From: Paenibacillus flagellatus
GTDB taxonomy: Bacteria > Bacillota > Bacilli > Paenibacillales > NBRC-103111
Direction: 5' to 3'
Assembly (NCBI RefSeq): GCF_003217775.1
Contig: NZ_QJVJ01000019.1
Location: 1-64,000 of the forward strand
DNA: 64,000 nt
The notes below the pieces were generated by a model. That model did not search any database. It saw only the letters and a list, made by a program, of their open reading frames with translations, and was not told the DNA's origin. A program made the translations under genes and the position numbers. The first letter of the stretch is position 1, and every line of letters begins with the position of its first letter. Shown here piece after piece: positions 45,233 to 54,694 of the stretch.

Positions 45233-45559
45233 ATGAGCTTGAGATCGGTCGAAATGCAAATCGCCATTCCGCGCACGAGCGAGGTCGGAAACGTCCAAAA
45301 CCATTTGATGCAAAAGCCGGTTTACGATCAAGAGGCGTTGGCCGCGAAAGCGATCGAGCAAAAGGATCGGCAGCTCCGACAAACCGAAAAAGTCGACGAC
45401 CCGTCGTCGGCGCTCATTCGTGATGACCAGCGCAGAGGCTCCAAAGGCAAACGCGAACGGGGTAGCCCGCAGACAGGGAAAGCGAAGCCGGGCGGGAAAC
45501 CGGCGGCGGATCCGTCCGGGCATCCGTATAAAGGACAGCATATCGATTTCACTTTATAA
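45233..45559 (+). CDS. small basic protein downstream of fapA, unknown function
   Basis: A 108-residue protein. The first ~40 residues look structured (MSLRSVEMQIAIPRTSEVGN, VQNHLMQKP). The rest is charged and low-complexity, rich in Lys, Arg, Gly and Pro (RRGSKGKRERGSPQ), ending PYKGQHIDFTL. ATG 45233 follows GGGGTGAG. It lies in the tail of the flagellar locus between fapA and the SwrB-like gene. I do not recognise the family; the conserved-looking ends with a disordered middle suggest a binding adaptor, which is speculation. Confidence 0.75.
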   Translation: MSLRSVEMQIAIPRTSEVGNVQNHLMQKPVYDQEALAAKAIEQKDRQLRQTEKVDDPSSALIRDDQRRGSKGKRERGSPQTGKAKPGGKPAADPSGHPYKGQHIDFTL

Positions 45560-45622
45560 CCGGCAGGCCCGATCGGCCGGTTATTGCAACCATCATTCGA
45601 TCCCGAGAAAAGGTGAGCTAGC

Positions 45623-46231
45623 TTGGACGCTTGGCTTTACATCGTTTTGCTGGGGCTTGTGCTCGTCGTCTACGCGAAGCTCGTTCCCAAGAAGGAGAGC
45701 GGGACGAAGCAGGCGCAGACGAGCGTTATCAAAGAAATCGAAGATACGATGGAGCAGTTTTCCGCCGAGCTGGAGGAAGAAAATCGGCAGCTGCTCGGAC
45801 TCGTAGCGGAGATGAAAAAAGAGCACGACGTTCACGCGGCGAAGCTGCAAGGCCGAATCGAAGCGCTGGAACAGCAAAATCGCGCGGTCACGGAACAGCT
45901 CGGCCAACTCGTACGGGCGGAACAAAGCCGCAAGGAAGCGGCCGGACAAGCCGAAGGCTTGCTGGCGCGTTCGCAGTCGATTGCCGCGGCATCCGTCCGG
46001 ACCGAAGCTCCCGTCGCCCACGAACCGATGCCTGCGGCCGAAGTCGTCGCCCCGCCGGAGAAAGAGCCGGAGAAGGCGTCGAGCAACATACGCGATCGGT
46101 ATGCCGCCGTATTCCAGCTTTATGATCAAGGAAAATCGACCGAATATATCGCCAAAAAGCTGGAGATGAACAAAGGCGAAGTGATGCTCATCATTCAACT
46201 GGCGAAACAGGAGGACCAGGCTCGTGTTTAA
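45623..46231 (+). CDS. SwrB-like membrane-anchored coiled-coil protein
   Basis: A 202-residue protein. An N-terminal membrane helix (AWLYIVLLGLVLVVYAKLVP) is followed by a coiled coil at about residues 35-110 (EEENRQLLGLVAEMKKEHDV) and an Ala/Pro/Glu linker. The C-terminal helix-turn-helix-like motif (LYDQGKSTEYIAKKLEMNKG, EVMLIIQLAKQ) matches the SwrB/DUF6115 pattern. SwrB activates flagellar export assembly in B. subtilis and lies just after sigD there. It starts at TTG 45623 with AAAAGGTGAG. The stop overlaps the next gene. Confidence 0.82.
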   Translation: MDAWLYIVLLGLVLVVYAKLVPKKESGTKQAQTSVIKEIEDTMEQFSAELEEENRQLLGLVAEMKKEHDVHAAKLQGRIEALEQQNRAVTEQLGQLVRAEQSRKEAAGQAEGLLARSQSIAAASVRTEAPVAHEPMPAAEVVAPPEKEPEKASSNIRDRYAAVFQLYDQGKSTEYIAKKLEMNKGEVMLIIQLAKQEDQARV

Positions 46232-46751
46232 AAATCGGACGTTTCTGTACGGGCTCGGTTTCGGCTTGATCGCGGGCGCCGTCCTGCTCCAGCTCATGTT
46301 TAAGGTGGACGAGCTGGAAAACCGACCGCTCGAGCAGACGCAGCCGGCTACGGTCGACCAGCTGCAGGCGCAGGCGGACAAGCTGAACTACAAGGTCGTC
46401 CCGAAAGATCAATCGGTCTATTCCGACAAGGACATCGAGGCGATCCGGCAAAAAGCGGCCGAGGAAGAGCGCGCCAAGCTGGCGAAGACGCAGCAGCCCG
46501 CCAACCCGGGCGCATCGCAACCCGCCGCGGCGAAGACGATCCGCTCGGTCTATATTTCGGACCGGATGGACGCGGCCGCCGTCGCCGATCTGTTCGTCAA
46601 AGCGCAAATCGTAACCGACGCCAATTCGTTGGTGGCCGCATTGAGAGACACGAAGTCGACGACGCGCATCCGCGCCGGCTCGTATTCGTTCGAGGACAAC
46701 ACCCCCATTGCGGATATTGTGGCCGCCATTACGATATCGACCAGTCCATGA
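46224..46751 (+). CDS. MltG-like membrane protein, 175 aa
   Basis: A 175-residue protein. An N-terminal membrane helix (FLYGLGFGLIAGAVLLQLMF) is followed by a charged linker and a small C-terminal domain (SVYISDRMDAAAVADLFV, RIRAGSYSFEDNTPIADIVA). This domain resembles the LysM/YceG-like region before the catalytic part of MltG, but the transglycosylase domain is missing. It may read or anchor to peptidoglycan. It starts at GTG 46224 with AGGAGGA and ends at a terminator, so it is probably the last gene of the flagellar transcript. Confidence 0.8.
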   Translation: MFKNRTFLYGLGFGLIAGAVLLQLMFKVDELENRPLEQTQPATVDQLQAQADKLNYKVVPKDQSVYSDKDIEAIRQKAAEEERAKLAKTQQPANPGASQPAAAKTIRSVYISDRMDAAAVADLFVKAQIVTDANSLVAALRDTKSTTRIRAGSYSFEDNTPIADIVAAITISTSP

Positions 46752-46794
46752 AAACCGGATTTCGCACCGAGTGCGAGGCCCGGTTTATTTATTG
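46751..46794 (+). terminator. intrinsic terminator closing the flagellar locus
   Basis: AAACCGG pairs with CCGGTTT, with an inner CGCAC/GTGCG stem, followed by ATTTATT. It begins at the stop of the MltG-like gene and probably ends the ~31-kb operon. Confidence 0.75.
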
Positions 46795-46864
46795 GGATCG
46801 AAGCAGGAAATTTCCCCCTTCGATCGAAGTTCCTACTATCCAATGAATAGAGAGGAGTTTCACG

Positions 46865-47080
46865 ATGGCGCGGTTTACGGTCGATTTCTTTTTTATGGGG
46901 GGCGGGACGCACCGGATCGAGGTGGAGGCGGATACGTTCGCGCAGGTGACGATGAGCATTACGCAAAATCGGGACGGTTGGTTCGGGAAGCAAGGGGACC
47001 TGATCCATTTGAAAAACGTCGAGCGGGTCCGGATCGCCGATGGCGGCGAGGGGGAAAGCAAGCCTAGAATGGCGAGATAG
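46865..47080 (+). CDS. small protein of unknown function, 71 aa
   Basis: A 71-residue protein (MARFTVDFFFMGGGTHRIEV at the start; WFGKQGDLIHLKNVERVRIA near the middle; basic tail KPRMAR). It is predicted beta-rich with no membrane segment. AGAGGAG 7 nt before ATG 46865 supports it. It stands alone between the flagellar terminator and the rpsB promoter. I do not recognise a family. Confidence 0.75.
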   Translation: MARFTVDFFFMGGGTHRIEVEADTFAQVTMSITQNRDGWFGKQGDLIHLKNVERVRIADGGEGESKPRMAR

Positions 47081-47110
47081 TAGGAACTTGTCGAACGATC
47101 GGGGATTCGG

Positions 47111-47140
47111 TTGCAAACGTAGTTTCGGATGTGGTATAGT
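47111..47140 (+). promoter_or_regulatory. sigma-A promoter for rpsB
   Basis: TTGCAA (47111-47116) and TATAGT (47135-47140) are separated by 18 bp. The start would lie near 47147, giving a 120-nt 5' leader. Confidence 0.75.
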
Positions 47141-47143
47141 AAT

Positions 47144-47260
47144 TGACGGTGTGAAAACCACGCACGCCGTTTAATTCCTTTGACGGTGCTTATGGGATCA
47201 TAAGTTTCAGAGGAAGATGCGAACGGCGGAGGAAACCCAAAACCATTTTAAAGGAGGTGC
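47144..47260 (+). promoter_or_regulatory. structured rpsB leader, possible autoregulatory element
   Basis: The leader has a hairpin (ACGGTGTG 47146-47153 with CACGCCGT 47163-47170, one G-U). A second copy of TTGACGGTG (47180-47188) also occurs. The CACGCCGT segment could instead pair with this second copy, so two exclusive folds are possible. Autoregulation of rpsB by S2 through its leader is known in several bacteria; here it is inference. Confidence 0.4.
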
Positions 47261-47266
47261 GTGAAG

Positions 47267-47965
47267 ATGGCAGTAATCTCCATGAAGCAGCTTCTCGAAG
47301 CTGGGGTACACTTCGGTCACCAAACCCGTCGCTGGAACCCGAAAATGGATCGTTACATCTTCACCGAAAGAAACGGAATTTATATTATCGACCTGCAAAA
47401 GACGGTCAAAAAAGTCGAGGAAGCTTACAACTTCGTCAAATCGATCGCCGAAGACAACGGCACGATCCTTTTCGTAGGAACGAAGAAGCAAGCCCAAGAC
47501 TCCGTCAAGGAAGAAGCCGAGCGCTGCGGCATGTTCTACATCAACCAACGTTGGTTGGGCGGCACGCTGACGAACTTCCAAACGATCCAAAAGCGGGTAA
47601 ACCGCCTGCATGAGCTGGATCGCATGGAAAGCGACGGCACGTTCGACCTGCTTCCGAAAAAAGAAGTCATCCTGCTCCGCAAAGAAATGGAACGCCTCGA
47701 GAAGTTCTTGGGCGGCATCAAGCATATGAAGCAGCTTCCGAGCGCCCTGTTCATCATCGATCCGCGCAAAGAGCGCATCGCGGTTGCCGAAGCCCGCAAG
47801 CTGGGCATCCCGATCGTGGGCATCGTCGATACGAACTGCGATCCGGACGAAATCGACTACGTCATTCCGGGCAACGACGACGCGATCCGCGCCGTTAAGC
47901 TGTTGACGGGCAAAATCGCCGACGCGGTTATCGAAGCTCACCAAGGCGAGCAAACGACGGCATAA
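47267..47965 (+). CDS. rpsB: 30S ribosomal protein S2
   Basis: A 232-residue protein with the S2 signatures [20 protein letters not shown] and [11 protein letters not shown], and the C-terminal [17 protein letters not shown] 47267 is preceded by AAAGGAGGTG; the GTG at 47261 lies inside that site. It is a single-gene transcript, because a strong terminator follows before tsf. Confidence 0.98.
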   Translation: MAVISMKQLLEAGVHFGHQTRRWNPKMDRYIFTERNGIYIIDLQKTVKKVEEAYNFVKSIAEDNGTILFVGTKKQAQDSVKEEAERCGMFYINQRWLGGTLTNFQTIQKRVNRLHELDRMESDGTFDLLPKKEVILLRKEMERLEKFLGGIKHMKQLPSALFIIDPRKERIAVAEARKLGIPIVGIVDTNCDPDEIDYVIPGNDDAIRAVKLLTGKIADAVIEAHQGEQTTA

Positions 47966-47981
47966 CTTCAAATTTGACGGC

Positions 47982-48028
47982 AAAAGGGTGGTTTGAAGGT
48001 TATTTAACCTCTCGCCGCCCTTTTTTTA
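47982..48028 (+). terminator. intrinsic terminator between rpsB and tsf
   Basis: AAAAGGG-TGG pairs with CCG-CCCTTTT, with an internal AGGTT/AACCT hairpin, then a run of seven T. Many bacteria co-transcribe rpsB and tsf; here expression of tsf needs read-through or its own promoter. Confidence 0.88.
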
Positions 48029-48045
48029 AAGAAGAAAACAACTTT

Positions 48046-48108
48046 GGGGCAACGTAGTAGTAAACGTCCGGTTCCGGGCTGACGGAGGGCGTTCCGACGT
48101 TTCGCCCC
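48046..48108 (+). promoter_or_regulatory. structured leader before tsf
   Basis: GGGGC (48046-48050) pairs with GCCCC (48104-48108). Inside, AAACGTC (48062-48068) pairs with GACGTTT (48096-48102), giving a long two-part stem 27 bp before the tsf start. It could be a control element. I found no clear promoter between it and the terminator. Confidence 0.4.
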
Positions 48109-48135
48109 GGGATACATACAAGGGAGGTACTTTCG

Positions 48136-48786
48136 ATGGCCGTATCGGCACAGGCAGTTAAAGAATTGCGCGAAAAAACCGGAGCAGGCATGCTCGATTG
48201 CAAAAAAGCGTTGGAAGAAGCGAACGGGGATTTGACGAAAGCGTCGGAAATTCTCCGCGAGAAAGGGTTGGCGGCTGCGGCCAAGAGAGGCGACCGCATC
48301 GCGACCGAAGGTATCGTCGAAGCTTACATTCACGCCGGCGGACGGATCGGCGTCCTCGTCGAAGTCAACTGCGAAACCGACTTCGTCGCGCAAAACGTAT
48401 CGTTCAAAGAGTTCGTGCGCGATATCGCGATGCAAATCGCCGCGACGAACCCGCTCTACATCGGCCGCGAAGAAGTGCCGCAAGAGGCGCTTGACAAAGA
48501 GCGCGAAATTTTGAGAAACCAAGCGCTCAACGAAGGCAAGCCGGCTCACATCGTCGACAAAATGGTGGAAGGCCGCCTGAGCAAATATTACGAAGAAAAC
48601 TGCCTCTTGGAGCAGGCTTTCATCAAAGATCCGGACAAAACGATCAGCGTTCTGCTGAACGAGAAAGTCGCCGCGATCGGCGAAAAAATTTCGATCCGCC
48701 GCTTCACCCGCTACGAGCTGGGCGAAGGCTTGGAGAAGAAGCAGGACAACTTCGTCGAGGAAGTTATGGCGCAAGTTAAACAATAA
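48136..48786 (+). CDS. tsf: elongation factor Ts
   Basis: A 216-residue nucleotide-exchange factor for EF-Tu. The N-terminal UBA-like domain is [20 protein letters not shown], followed by the TDFVAQN core motif ([19 protein letters not shown]) and a conserved [12 protein letters not shown] end. It is clearly shorter than B. subtilis (293) or E. coli (283) EF-Ts; one of the central subdomains is missing, a compact form seen in some lineages. The GGGAGGT ribosome-binding site precedes ATG 48136. Confidence 0.97.
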   Translation: MAVSAQAVKELREKTGAGMLDCKKALEEANGDLTKASEILREKGLAAAAKRGDRIATEGIVEAYIHAGGRIGVLVEVNCETDFVAQNVSFKEFVRDIAMQIAATNPLYIGREEVPQEALDKEREILRNQALNEGKPAHIVDKMVEGRLSKYYEENCLLEQAFIKDPDKTISVLLNEKVAAIGEKISIRRFTRYELGEGLEKKQDNFVEEVMAQVKQ

Positions 48787-48797
48787 AGGACGTTGAC

Positions 48798-48880
48798 GGA
48801 CAACCAATACCCGGCTTCAGGTATTGGTTGTCCCATAACTGCCGATAGATCCGGAGGAACACGCGGTGTTCCTTCTTTTG
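48798..48880 (+). terminator. two hairpins between tsf and pyrH
   Basis: A perfect 14-bp stem (48798-48811 with 48820-48833) has no T-run after it. A second stem, AGGAACAC/GTGTTCCT, at about 48855-48873 is followed by TCTTTTG. The second is the better terminator; the first may stabilise the tsf mRNA end. Confidence 0.6.
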
Positions 48881-48899
48881 TAACGCCAGCGAGCCATAG

Positions 48900-49639
<740 letters not shown>

Positions 49640-49640
<1 letters not shown>

Positions 49641-50194
49641 TGCCGCAATCGATCAAGAAAAACGCGGAAGAGCGGATGGAGAAAGCGATCGGAGCGCTGC
49701 GCAAGGAATTGGCCGGACTCCGTGCGGGACGCGCCACGCCGGCGCTGCTCGACCGCGTGCAAGTCGAATATTACGGCTCGATGACGCCGGTCAACCAATT
49801 GGCGAACATCAATACGCCCGATTCCCGTACGCTGCTCATCCAGCCGTGGGACAAGTCGTCGATGGGAGCGATCGAGAAGGCGATTTTGAAGTCCGAGCTC
49901 GGCCTTACGCCTTCGAACGACGGCAGCACGATCCGTCTCAGCATCCCGCCGCTCACGGAAGAACGCCGCAGCGAGCTCGTCAAGCTGACGAAGAAGTACG
50001 GCGAGGAAGCGAAAGTGGCGATCCGCAACATTCGCCGCGACGCCAACGACGATATCAAAAAGCTCGAGAAAACGAGCATCTCCGAGGACGAATCCCGTCG
50101 TCATCAGGACGACATCCAGAAAGCGACGGACAAGTATATCGCCGAAATCGATAAAGTGTTGTCGGCTAAAGAAAAAGAAATTATGGAAGTGTGA
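49640..50194 (+). CDS. frr: ribosome recycling factor
   Basis: A 184-residue factor that splits post-termination ribosomes with EF-G. Motifs: [42 protein letters not shown], and the C-terminal three-helix bundle. It overlaps pyrH by one base. Confidence 0.98.
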
Positions 50195-50266
50195 CGGCAA
50201 GTTTACGGCCCCCCGAATCGAAGGGGGATTTTTGTGTTCGCTTCGAACAGGGGTGGGGGATGAACC

Positions 50267-51031
50267 ATGTTCCATCTTTTCAAACGGGGTCAAACCGGCG
50301 CGAAACCGGAAGACATCGTCGAGCTTGCGCCCGACAACATTCCGGAGCATATCGCGATCATCATGGACGGCAACGGGCGTTGGGCGCGCAAGCGCGGGCT
50401 GCCGCGCATCGCGGGGCACCACGCCGGGATGAAGGCGGTCAAGCGCGCCACGATCGCGGCGGACGAGATCGGAGTCAAGGTGCTCACCTTGTACGCGTTC
50501 TCCACGGAGAACTGGAAGCGGCCGCGCGAGGAGGTCGACTTTCTGATGAAACTGCCGCAAGAATTTCTCGCGCTGGAGCTCCAGGAGCTGATCGACAAAA
50601 ACGTGCAGGTCCGGATGACCGGCTGGAAGGAAGGGCTGCCCGGCCATACGCTCGAAGCGGTCGAAACGGCGATCGAGCGGACGAAACGGAATACCGGTCT
50701 CATTCTCAATTTCGCCTTGAATTACGGAAGCCGTCACGAGATCGTGAACGCCGTGCGCGAAATCGCGGAGGACGTCCGGTCGGGCAAGCTCCGCGAGGAA
50801 GACATTTGCGAGTCGCTCATTTCCGGGCGGCTGTTGACGCAATCGCTGCCGGATCCCGATCTCATTATCCGGACGAGCGGAGAAATCCGTATCAGCAACT
50901 TTTTGCTCTGGCAGATGGCTTATTCCGAGCTGTGGTTTACCGACATCTATTGGCCGGAGTTTACCGAATCGCATCTGGTGCAGGCGGTCGGCGAATACCA
51001 GCGCCGGGCGCGTCGGTACGGCGGCCTGTAA
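50267..51031 (+). CDS. uppS: isoprenyl transferase, undecaprenyl diphosphate synthase
   Basis: A 254-residue cis-prenyltransferase for the peptidoglycan lipid carrier. Motifs: HIAIIMDGNGRWA (Asp34), AGHHAGMKAVK, LYAFSTENWKRP, NFALNYGSRHEI, and the C-terminal PDLIIRTSGEIRISNFLLWQ with YWPEF. GGGTGGGG precedes ATG 50267. Confidence 0.98.
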   Translation: MFHLFKRGQTGAKPEDIVELAPDNIPEHIAIIMDGNGRWARKRGLPRIAGHHAGMKAVKRATIAADEIGVKVLTLYAFSTENWKRPREEVDFLMKLPQEFLALELQELIDKNVQVRMTGWKEGLPGHTLEAVETAIERTKRNTGLILNFALNYGSRHEIVNAVREIAEDVRSGKLREEDICESLISGRLLTQSLPDPDLIIRTSGEIRISNFLLWQMAYSELWFTDIYWPEFTESHLVQAVGEYQRRARRYGGL

Positions 51032-51056
51032 CACGCATTCGGACGGAGGAGTACGG

Positions 51057-51851
51057 TTGAAACAACGTATCGTAACCGGCGTCGTGGCCGGCGCCGCGTT
51101 TATATTTTTGCTTACGCTGGGCGGCTTCTATTTCGCCGCCTTGATTGTGCTGCTGACCGCGGTCGGCATGTTCGAATTCAACCGGATGAACGGCATGTCT
51201 TCCGCAAAGCTGACCGCCGTTCTCGGATATGCGTTCGCCTTGTACATCGCGTTTCCGTGGGGGGAAGTTCCCGGCTGGAGCGCGATGTCGTACGAAACGA
51301 CGGTTTGGCTGGCGCTGTTCCTGCTGTTCGCCGCCACCGTCCTGTCCAAAAACAAAGTAACGCTCGATCACATTTCGCTTCACATGCTGGGCATCGTTTA
51401 CATAGGCACCGGTTTTCATTACATGATCTCGACGCGGCTCGGCGACAACGGCTTGTTTTGGACGCTCATGCTGTTCGTCTGCATTTGGCTGTCCGATTCG
51501 GGCGCTTATTTTACCGGGCGGGCGATCGGAAAAACGCCGCTCTGGCCGACGATCAGTCCGAAGAAGACGGTTGAAGGCGCCCTGGGCGGCGTCGCGGCGG
51601 CGGTCGCGGCGGCGCTCTGCTTTTCGCTGTACGCGCCGGACTTGCTCGGCTGGGGCCGGGCGGTCGGTCTCGGCATCGTCATCGCGGTCGTAGGCCAGAT
51701 GGGCGATTTGATCCAATCGGCGTACAAGCGCATTCGCGGCATCAAGGACAGCGGCTCGATCTTGCCGGGTCACGGCGGCGTGCTGGACCGCTGCGATAGC
51801 TGGCTCATCGTTTTTCCCTTCGTCCAGCTGCTGTCGCTTATCCCGCAATAA
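51057..51851 (+). CDS. cdsA: phosphatidate cytidylyltransferase
   Basis: A 264-residue membrane enzyme making CDP-diacylglycerol. About seven membrane segments are visible. The signature region is [15 protein letters not shown]...[21 protein letters not shown]...[11 protein letters not shown]. It starts at TTG 51057 with GGAGGAG. It follows uppS by 25 bp. Confidence 0.97.
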   Translation: MKQRIVTGVVAGAAFIFLLTLGGFYFAALIVLLTAVGMFEFNRMNGMSSAKLTAVLGYAFALYIAFPWGEVPGWSAMSYETTVWLALFLLFAATVLSKNKVTLDHISLHMLGIVYIGTGFHYMISTRLGDNGLFWTLMLFVCIWLSDSGAYFTGRAIGKTPLWPTISPKKTVEGALGGVAAAVAAALCFSLYAPDLLGWGRAVGLGIVIAVVGQMGDLIQSAYKRIRGIKDSGSILPGHGGVLDRCDSWLIVFPFVQLLSLIPQ

Positions 51852-51883
51852 CCGGACCGAACACGAACGGAAGGTGGATTCGC

Positions 51884-53032
51884 ATGAAACGTATTTCGCT
51901 GCTCGGCAGCACCGGCTCCGTCGGTACGCAAACGCTCGACGTCGTCTCTCGTCATCCGGAATCGTTTCGCGTCGAGGCGCTGGCCGCCGGACGCAACGCC
52001 GAGCTTGTGATCGAGCAGGCGAACCGGTTTCGGCCGCGGCTCGTCTCCGTCGCTACGAAGGAGATTGCGGACCGCGTGGAGGCGCACTTGCCTGCCGGGA
52101 CAAAGCTCGTTTACGGCGACGAAGGGTTGATCGAAGCGGCGACGCTGCCGGATGCGGATATCGTCGTCACGGCGATCGTAGGCAGTCAAGGACTGAAGCC
52201 GACGCTGGCGGCGATCGAGGCGGGCAAGCCGATCGGACTCGCCAACAAGGAGACGCTCGTCAGCGGCGGGCATCTCGTATCCGAGGCGGCGAAGCGGAAG
52301 GGCGTCCGGCTTCTCCCGGTCGACAGCGAGCATTCCGCCATCTTCCAATGCTTGAACGGCGAGCCGAGATCGGCCGTACGCCGCATCGTGCTGACCGCCT
52401 CCGGCGGGTCGTTCCGCGATCGAACGCGGGACGAGCTGGTCGGCGTAACGGTTCAGGAAGCGCTCGCCCATCCGAACTGGTCGATGGGGTCGAAGGTGAC
52501 GATCGATTCGGCGACGATGGCGAATAAAGGACTGGAAGTGATCGAGGCGCATTGGTTGTTCGATGTGCCGTTCGAGCAAATCGAAGTGATCGTTCACCCG
52601 GAAAGCATCGTCCATTCGTTCGTCGAGTTCGAAGACCGTAGTATCGTCGCCCAGATGGGCGTGCCCGACATGCGCGTGCCGATCCAGTATGCGTTGACGT
52701 ATCCGGAGCGGTTCGCTTCCCCGGCCGTTCCTTCGCTCGATTTGACCGAGTTGGGCAAGCTGCATTTCCGCAAAATGGACTACGACCGGTTCCGGATGCT
52801 CCGGATGGCGTTCGATTGCGGGAAAGCGGGGGGCACGATGCCGGCCGTTTACAATGCGGCGAACGAAGTGGCGGTCGCCCGTTTCCTGACCGGGGACATC
52901 GCATTTCTCGACATCGAGTCGATCGTCGAGACGGCGATCAACGGCCACCGGCCGATCGCCTATCCGACGCTCGAGGAGATCGGGGAAGCGGACGATTGGG
53001 CGCGCAGGACGGCGAACGGATACGGAAGATAA
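51884..53032 (+). CDS. dxr: 1-deoxy-D-xylulose-5-phosphate reductoisomerase
   Basis: A 382-residue enzyme of the MEP isoprenoid pathway. Motifs: [17 protein letters not shown] (NADPH), [22 protein letters not shown] (metal ligands), [25 protein letters not shown] and [18 protein letters not shown] precedes ATG 51884. It feeds UppS, encoded upstream. Confidence 0.98.
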   Translation: MKRISLLGSTGSVGTQTLDVVSRHPESFRVEALAAGRNAELVIEQANRFRPRLVSVATKEIADRVEAHLPAGTKLVYGDEGLIEAATLPDADIVVTAIVGSQGLKPTLAAIEAGKPIGLANKETLVSGGHLVSEAAKRKGVRLLPVDSEHSAIFQCLNGEPRSAVRRIVLTASGGSFRDRTRDELVGVTVQEALAHPNWSMGSKVTIDSATMANKGLEVIEAHWLFDVPFEQIEVIVHPESIVHSFVEFEDRSIVAQMGVPDMRVPIQYALTYPERFASPAVPSLDLTELGKLHFRKMDYDRFRMLRMAFDCGKAGGTMPAVYNAANEVAVARFLTGDIAFLDIESIVETAINGHRPIAYPTLEEIGEADDWARRTANGYGR

Positions 53033-53106
53033 GGCGCGAGTGCGCCTTGAGCGCATGCGGCAAGACGGTTGGCGACGGCGGTTCTGATCCGGGCGGCAAG
53101 CTTGTA

Positions 53107-53174
53107 TTATAGTAAAGAATAATGTTAATCTTAGTACAGGCTGCAACGAAGGAGCCGCACGAGTTCTCGGCTCC
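53107..53174 (+). promoter_or_regulatory. promoter-like site and hairpin before rseP
   Basis: TATAGT at 53107-53112 lies in an AT-rich patch between dxr and rseP with no convincing -35. A 7-bp hairpin (GGAGCCG 53151-53157 with CGGCTCC 53168-53174) follows in the putative leader. Confidence 0.3.
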
Positions 53175-53204
53175 AAGTCTACGGGCTATCGCCGCGGGAG
53201 GAAG

Positions 53205-54464
53205 ATGCTGTTGTCACCACAGGTCGTATTTCAAATCGTGCTCCTGTTTTTCGTGCTCGTAACGATTCACGAATGGGGACATTTTTATTTCGCGAAACGG
53301 GCCGGCATTCTCGTTCGCGAATTCGCCATCGGCTTCGGCCCGAAGCTGTTTTCGTTCATTCGCGGGGAAACCCGCTATACGCTCCGTTTGCTGCCGATCG
53401 GCGGCTTCGTCCGGATGGCCGGGGAAGACCCGGAAATCGTCCATATTCAGCCGGGACAAACGATCGCCGTATCGCTCGAGCAGGGACGGGTGAAGCGCAT
53501 TTATTTGGACCAGCTCGACCAGCGGACGAACGTCATCCAGGGAACGGCGGAACGGATCGATCTGGAGCGCGAGCTGTCGGTTCAGCTCGACGTCGGCGGC
53601 GAGAAGCTGTCCTACGCCGTTCATCCGCAAGCGTTCATGATCGCGAAGGGCAAAGAGACGCAGATTGCGCCGTGGGATCGCCAGTTCGGCAGCAAGACGG
53701 TCGGCCAGCGGGCGCTGTCCATCTTCGCCGGACCGTTCATGAACTTCATTTTGGCGTTCGTGCTGTACGTGGTCGTCATGTTTTTGGCCGGCATGCCGAC
53801 GAACGTCAAAATCGACCGGGTCGAGCCCGACTCGCCCGCCCTGAAGGCCGGCCTCCAAGCCGGCGACGTGATCACCCGGGTGAACGGGACGCCGATCGGC
53901 TCCGATCCAAGCGAGCTGACCGGGCTGATCCGCGAATCCGCGAACAAGAAAATGGAATGGACCGTTCTGCGAGGCGGCAAGGAGCAAATGCTCCATGTTA
54001 CGCCCGAGATTAAGGAGCAGACGGCGCTCGTCGGCGTCCGGCTCACCTCGGACAAACGAAGCACCGGCGTGGGCGAAGCGCTGGAGGGCGGCTGGACGAA
54101 CATGGTCCAGGCGACGAAGCTCATCTTGACCGGCTTCAAGACGCTCGTGCTCGGCCAGTTCACGCTCGACGACCTCGGCGGGCCGGTGCGCATCGTGGAA
54201 GTGACGAGCGAGCATGCGAGCGCGGGGCTTCCGCAGTATACGTTTTGGGCGGCGAGCATGAGCTTGTACCTCGGCATATTCAACCTGCTTCCGTTCCCGG
54301 CGCTCGACGGCAGCCGGCTCGTCTTTCTCGGCTTCGAGGCGGTGCGGGGCCGGCCGGTCGACCCGAACCGCGAGAGCATGGTTCATTTCGTCGGCTTCGC
54401 GATGCTGATGCTGCTCATGATCGCGGTTACGTACAACGACATTTTGCGCTTGATCAAAGGCTGA
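53205..54464 (+). CDS. rseP: site-2 zinc metalloprotease RseP (RasP)
   Basis: A 419-residue intramembrane protease that cleaves anti-sigma factors and signal peptides. The active site is in HEWGHF (His22, Glu23, His26). One PDZ domain is at about residues 200-275 (RVEPDSPALKAGLQAGDVIT). The second metal motif is NLLPFPALDGSRL. Four membrane segments are visible. ATG 53205 is only 3 nt after GGAGG; TTG 53211 would be better spaced, so the start may be two codons later. Confidence 0.96.
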   Translation: MLLSPQVVFQIVLLFFVLVTIHEWGHFYFAKRAGILVREFAIGFGPKLFSFIRGETRYTLRLLPIGGFVRMAGEDPEIVHIQPGQTIAVSLEQGRVKRIYLDQLDQRTNVIQGTAERIDLERELSVQLDVGGEKLSYAVHPQAFMIAKGKETQIAPWDRQFGSKTVGQRALSIFAGPFMNFILAFVLYVVVMFLAGMPTNVKIDRVEPDSPALKAGLQAGDVITRVNGTPIGSDPSELTGLIRESANKKMEWTVLRGGKEQMLHVTPEIKEQTALVGVRLTSDKRSTGVGEALEGGWTNMVQATKLILTGFKTLVLGQFTLDDLGGPVRIVEVTSEHASAGLPQYTFWAASMSLYLGIFNLLPFPALDGSRLVFLGFEAVRGRPVDPNRESMVHFVGFAMLMLLMIAVTYNDILRLIKG

Positions 54465-54472
54465 CGACCCGG

Positions 54473-54497
54473 CAGGACACAAGCGACTTGTGTCCTG
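54473..54497 (+). terminator. hairpin after rseP
   Basis: A perfect 11-bp stem (CAGGACACAAG with CTTGTGTCCTG, loop CGA) starts 8 bp past the rseP stop. It lacks a T-run (TCGCCGG follows), so termination is uncertain. Confidence 0.45.
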
Positions 54498-54524
54498 TCG
54501 CCGGTTTCGGGCCTTAACGAGAAC

Positions 54525-54676
54525 GCTTACGATGCAGGCTTTGCTCCGCAAAGCCCAAGCTTATGCTTACGATGCAGGCTTTGCTCCGCAAAGCCCAAGC
54601 TTATGCTTACGATGCAGGCTTTGCTCCGCAAAGCCCAAGCTTATGCTTACGATGCAGGCTTTGTTTTACAAAGCCC
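54525..54676 (+). repeat. 40-bp tandem repeats, each with a hairpin, before proS
   Basis: Three identical 40-bp units (54525-54564, 54565-54604, 54605-54644) and a diverged 32-bp fourth (54645-54676). Each full unit holds GGCTTTGC-TCC-GCAAAGCC and a small AAGC-TTAT-GCTT stem. The last copy reads GGCTTTGT-TTT-ACAAAGCC, keeping an 8-bp stem by a paired change at its loop end. The proS ribosome-binding site starts 3 bp after the last copy. Confidence 0.9.
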
Positions 54677-54694
54677 TTAGGAGGCACCCCACTC

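Noticed and set aside
54525-54676. CRISPR array
   Set aside because: Units are directly adjacent 40-bp copies without unique spacers, and no cas genes are present.
54465-54694. T-box riboswitch upstream of proS
   Set aside because: I looked for a specifier loop and the T-box antiterminator sequence and found only the tandem hairpins.
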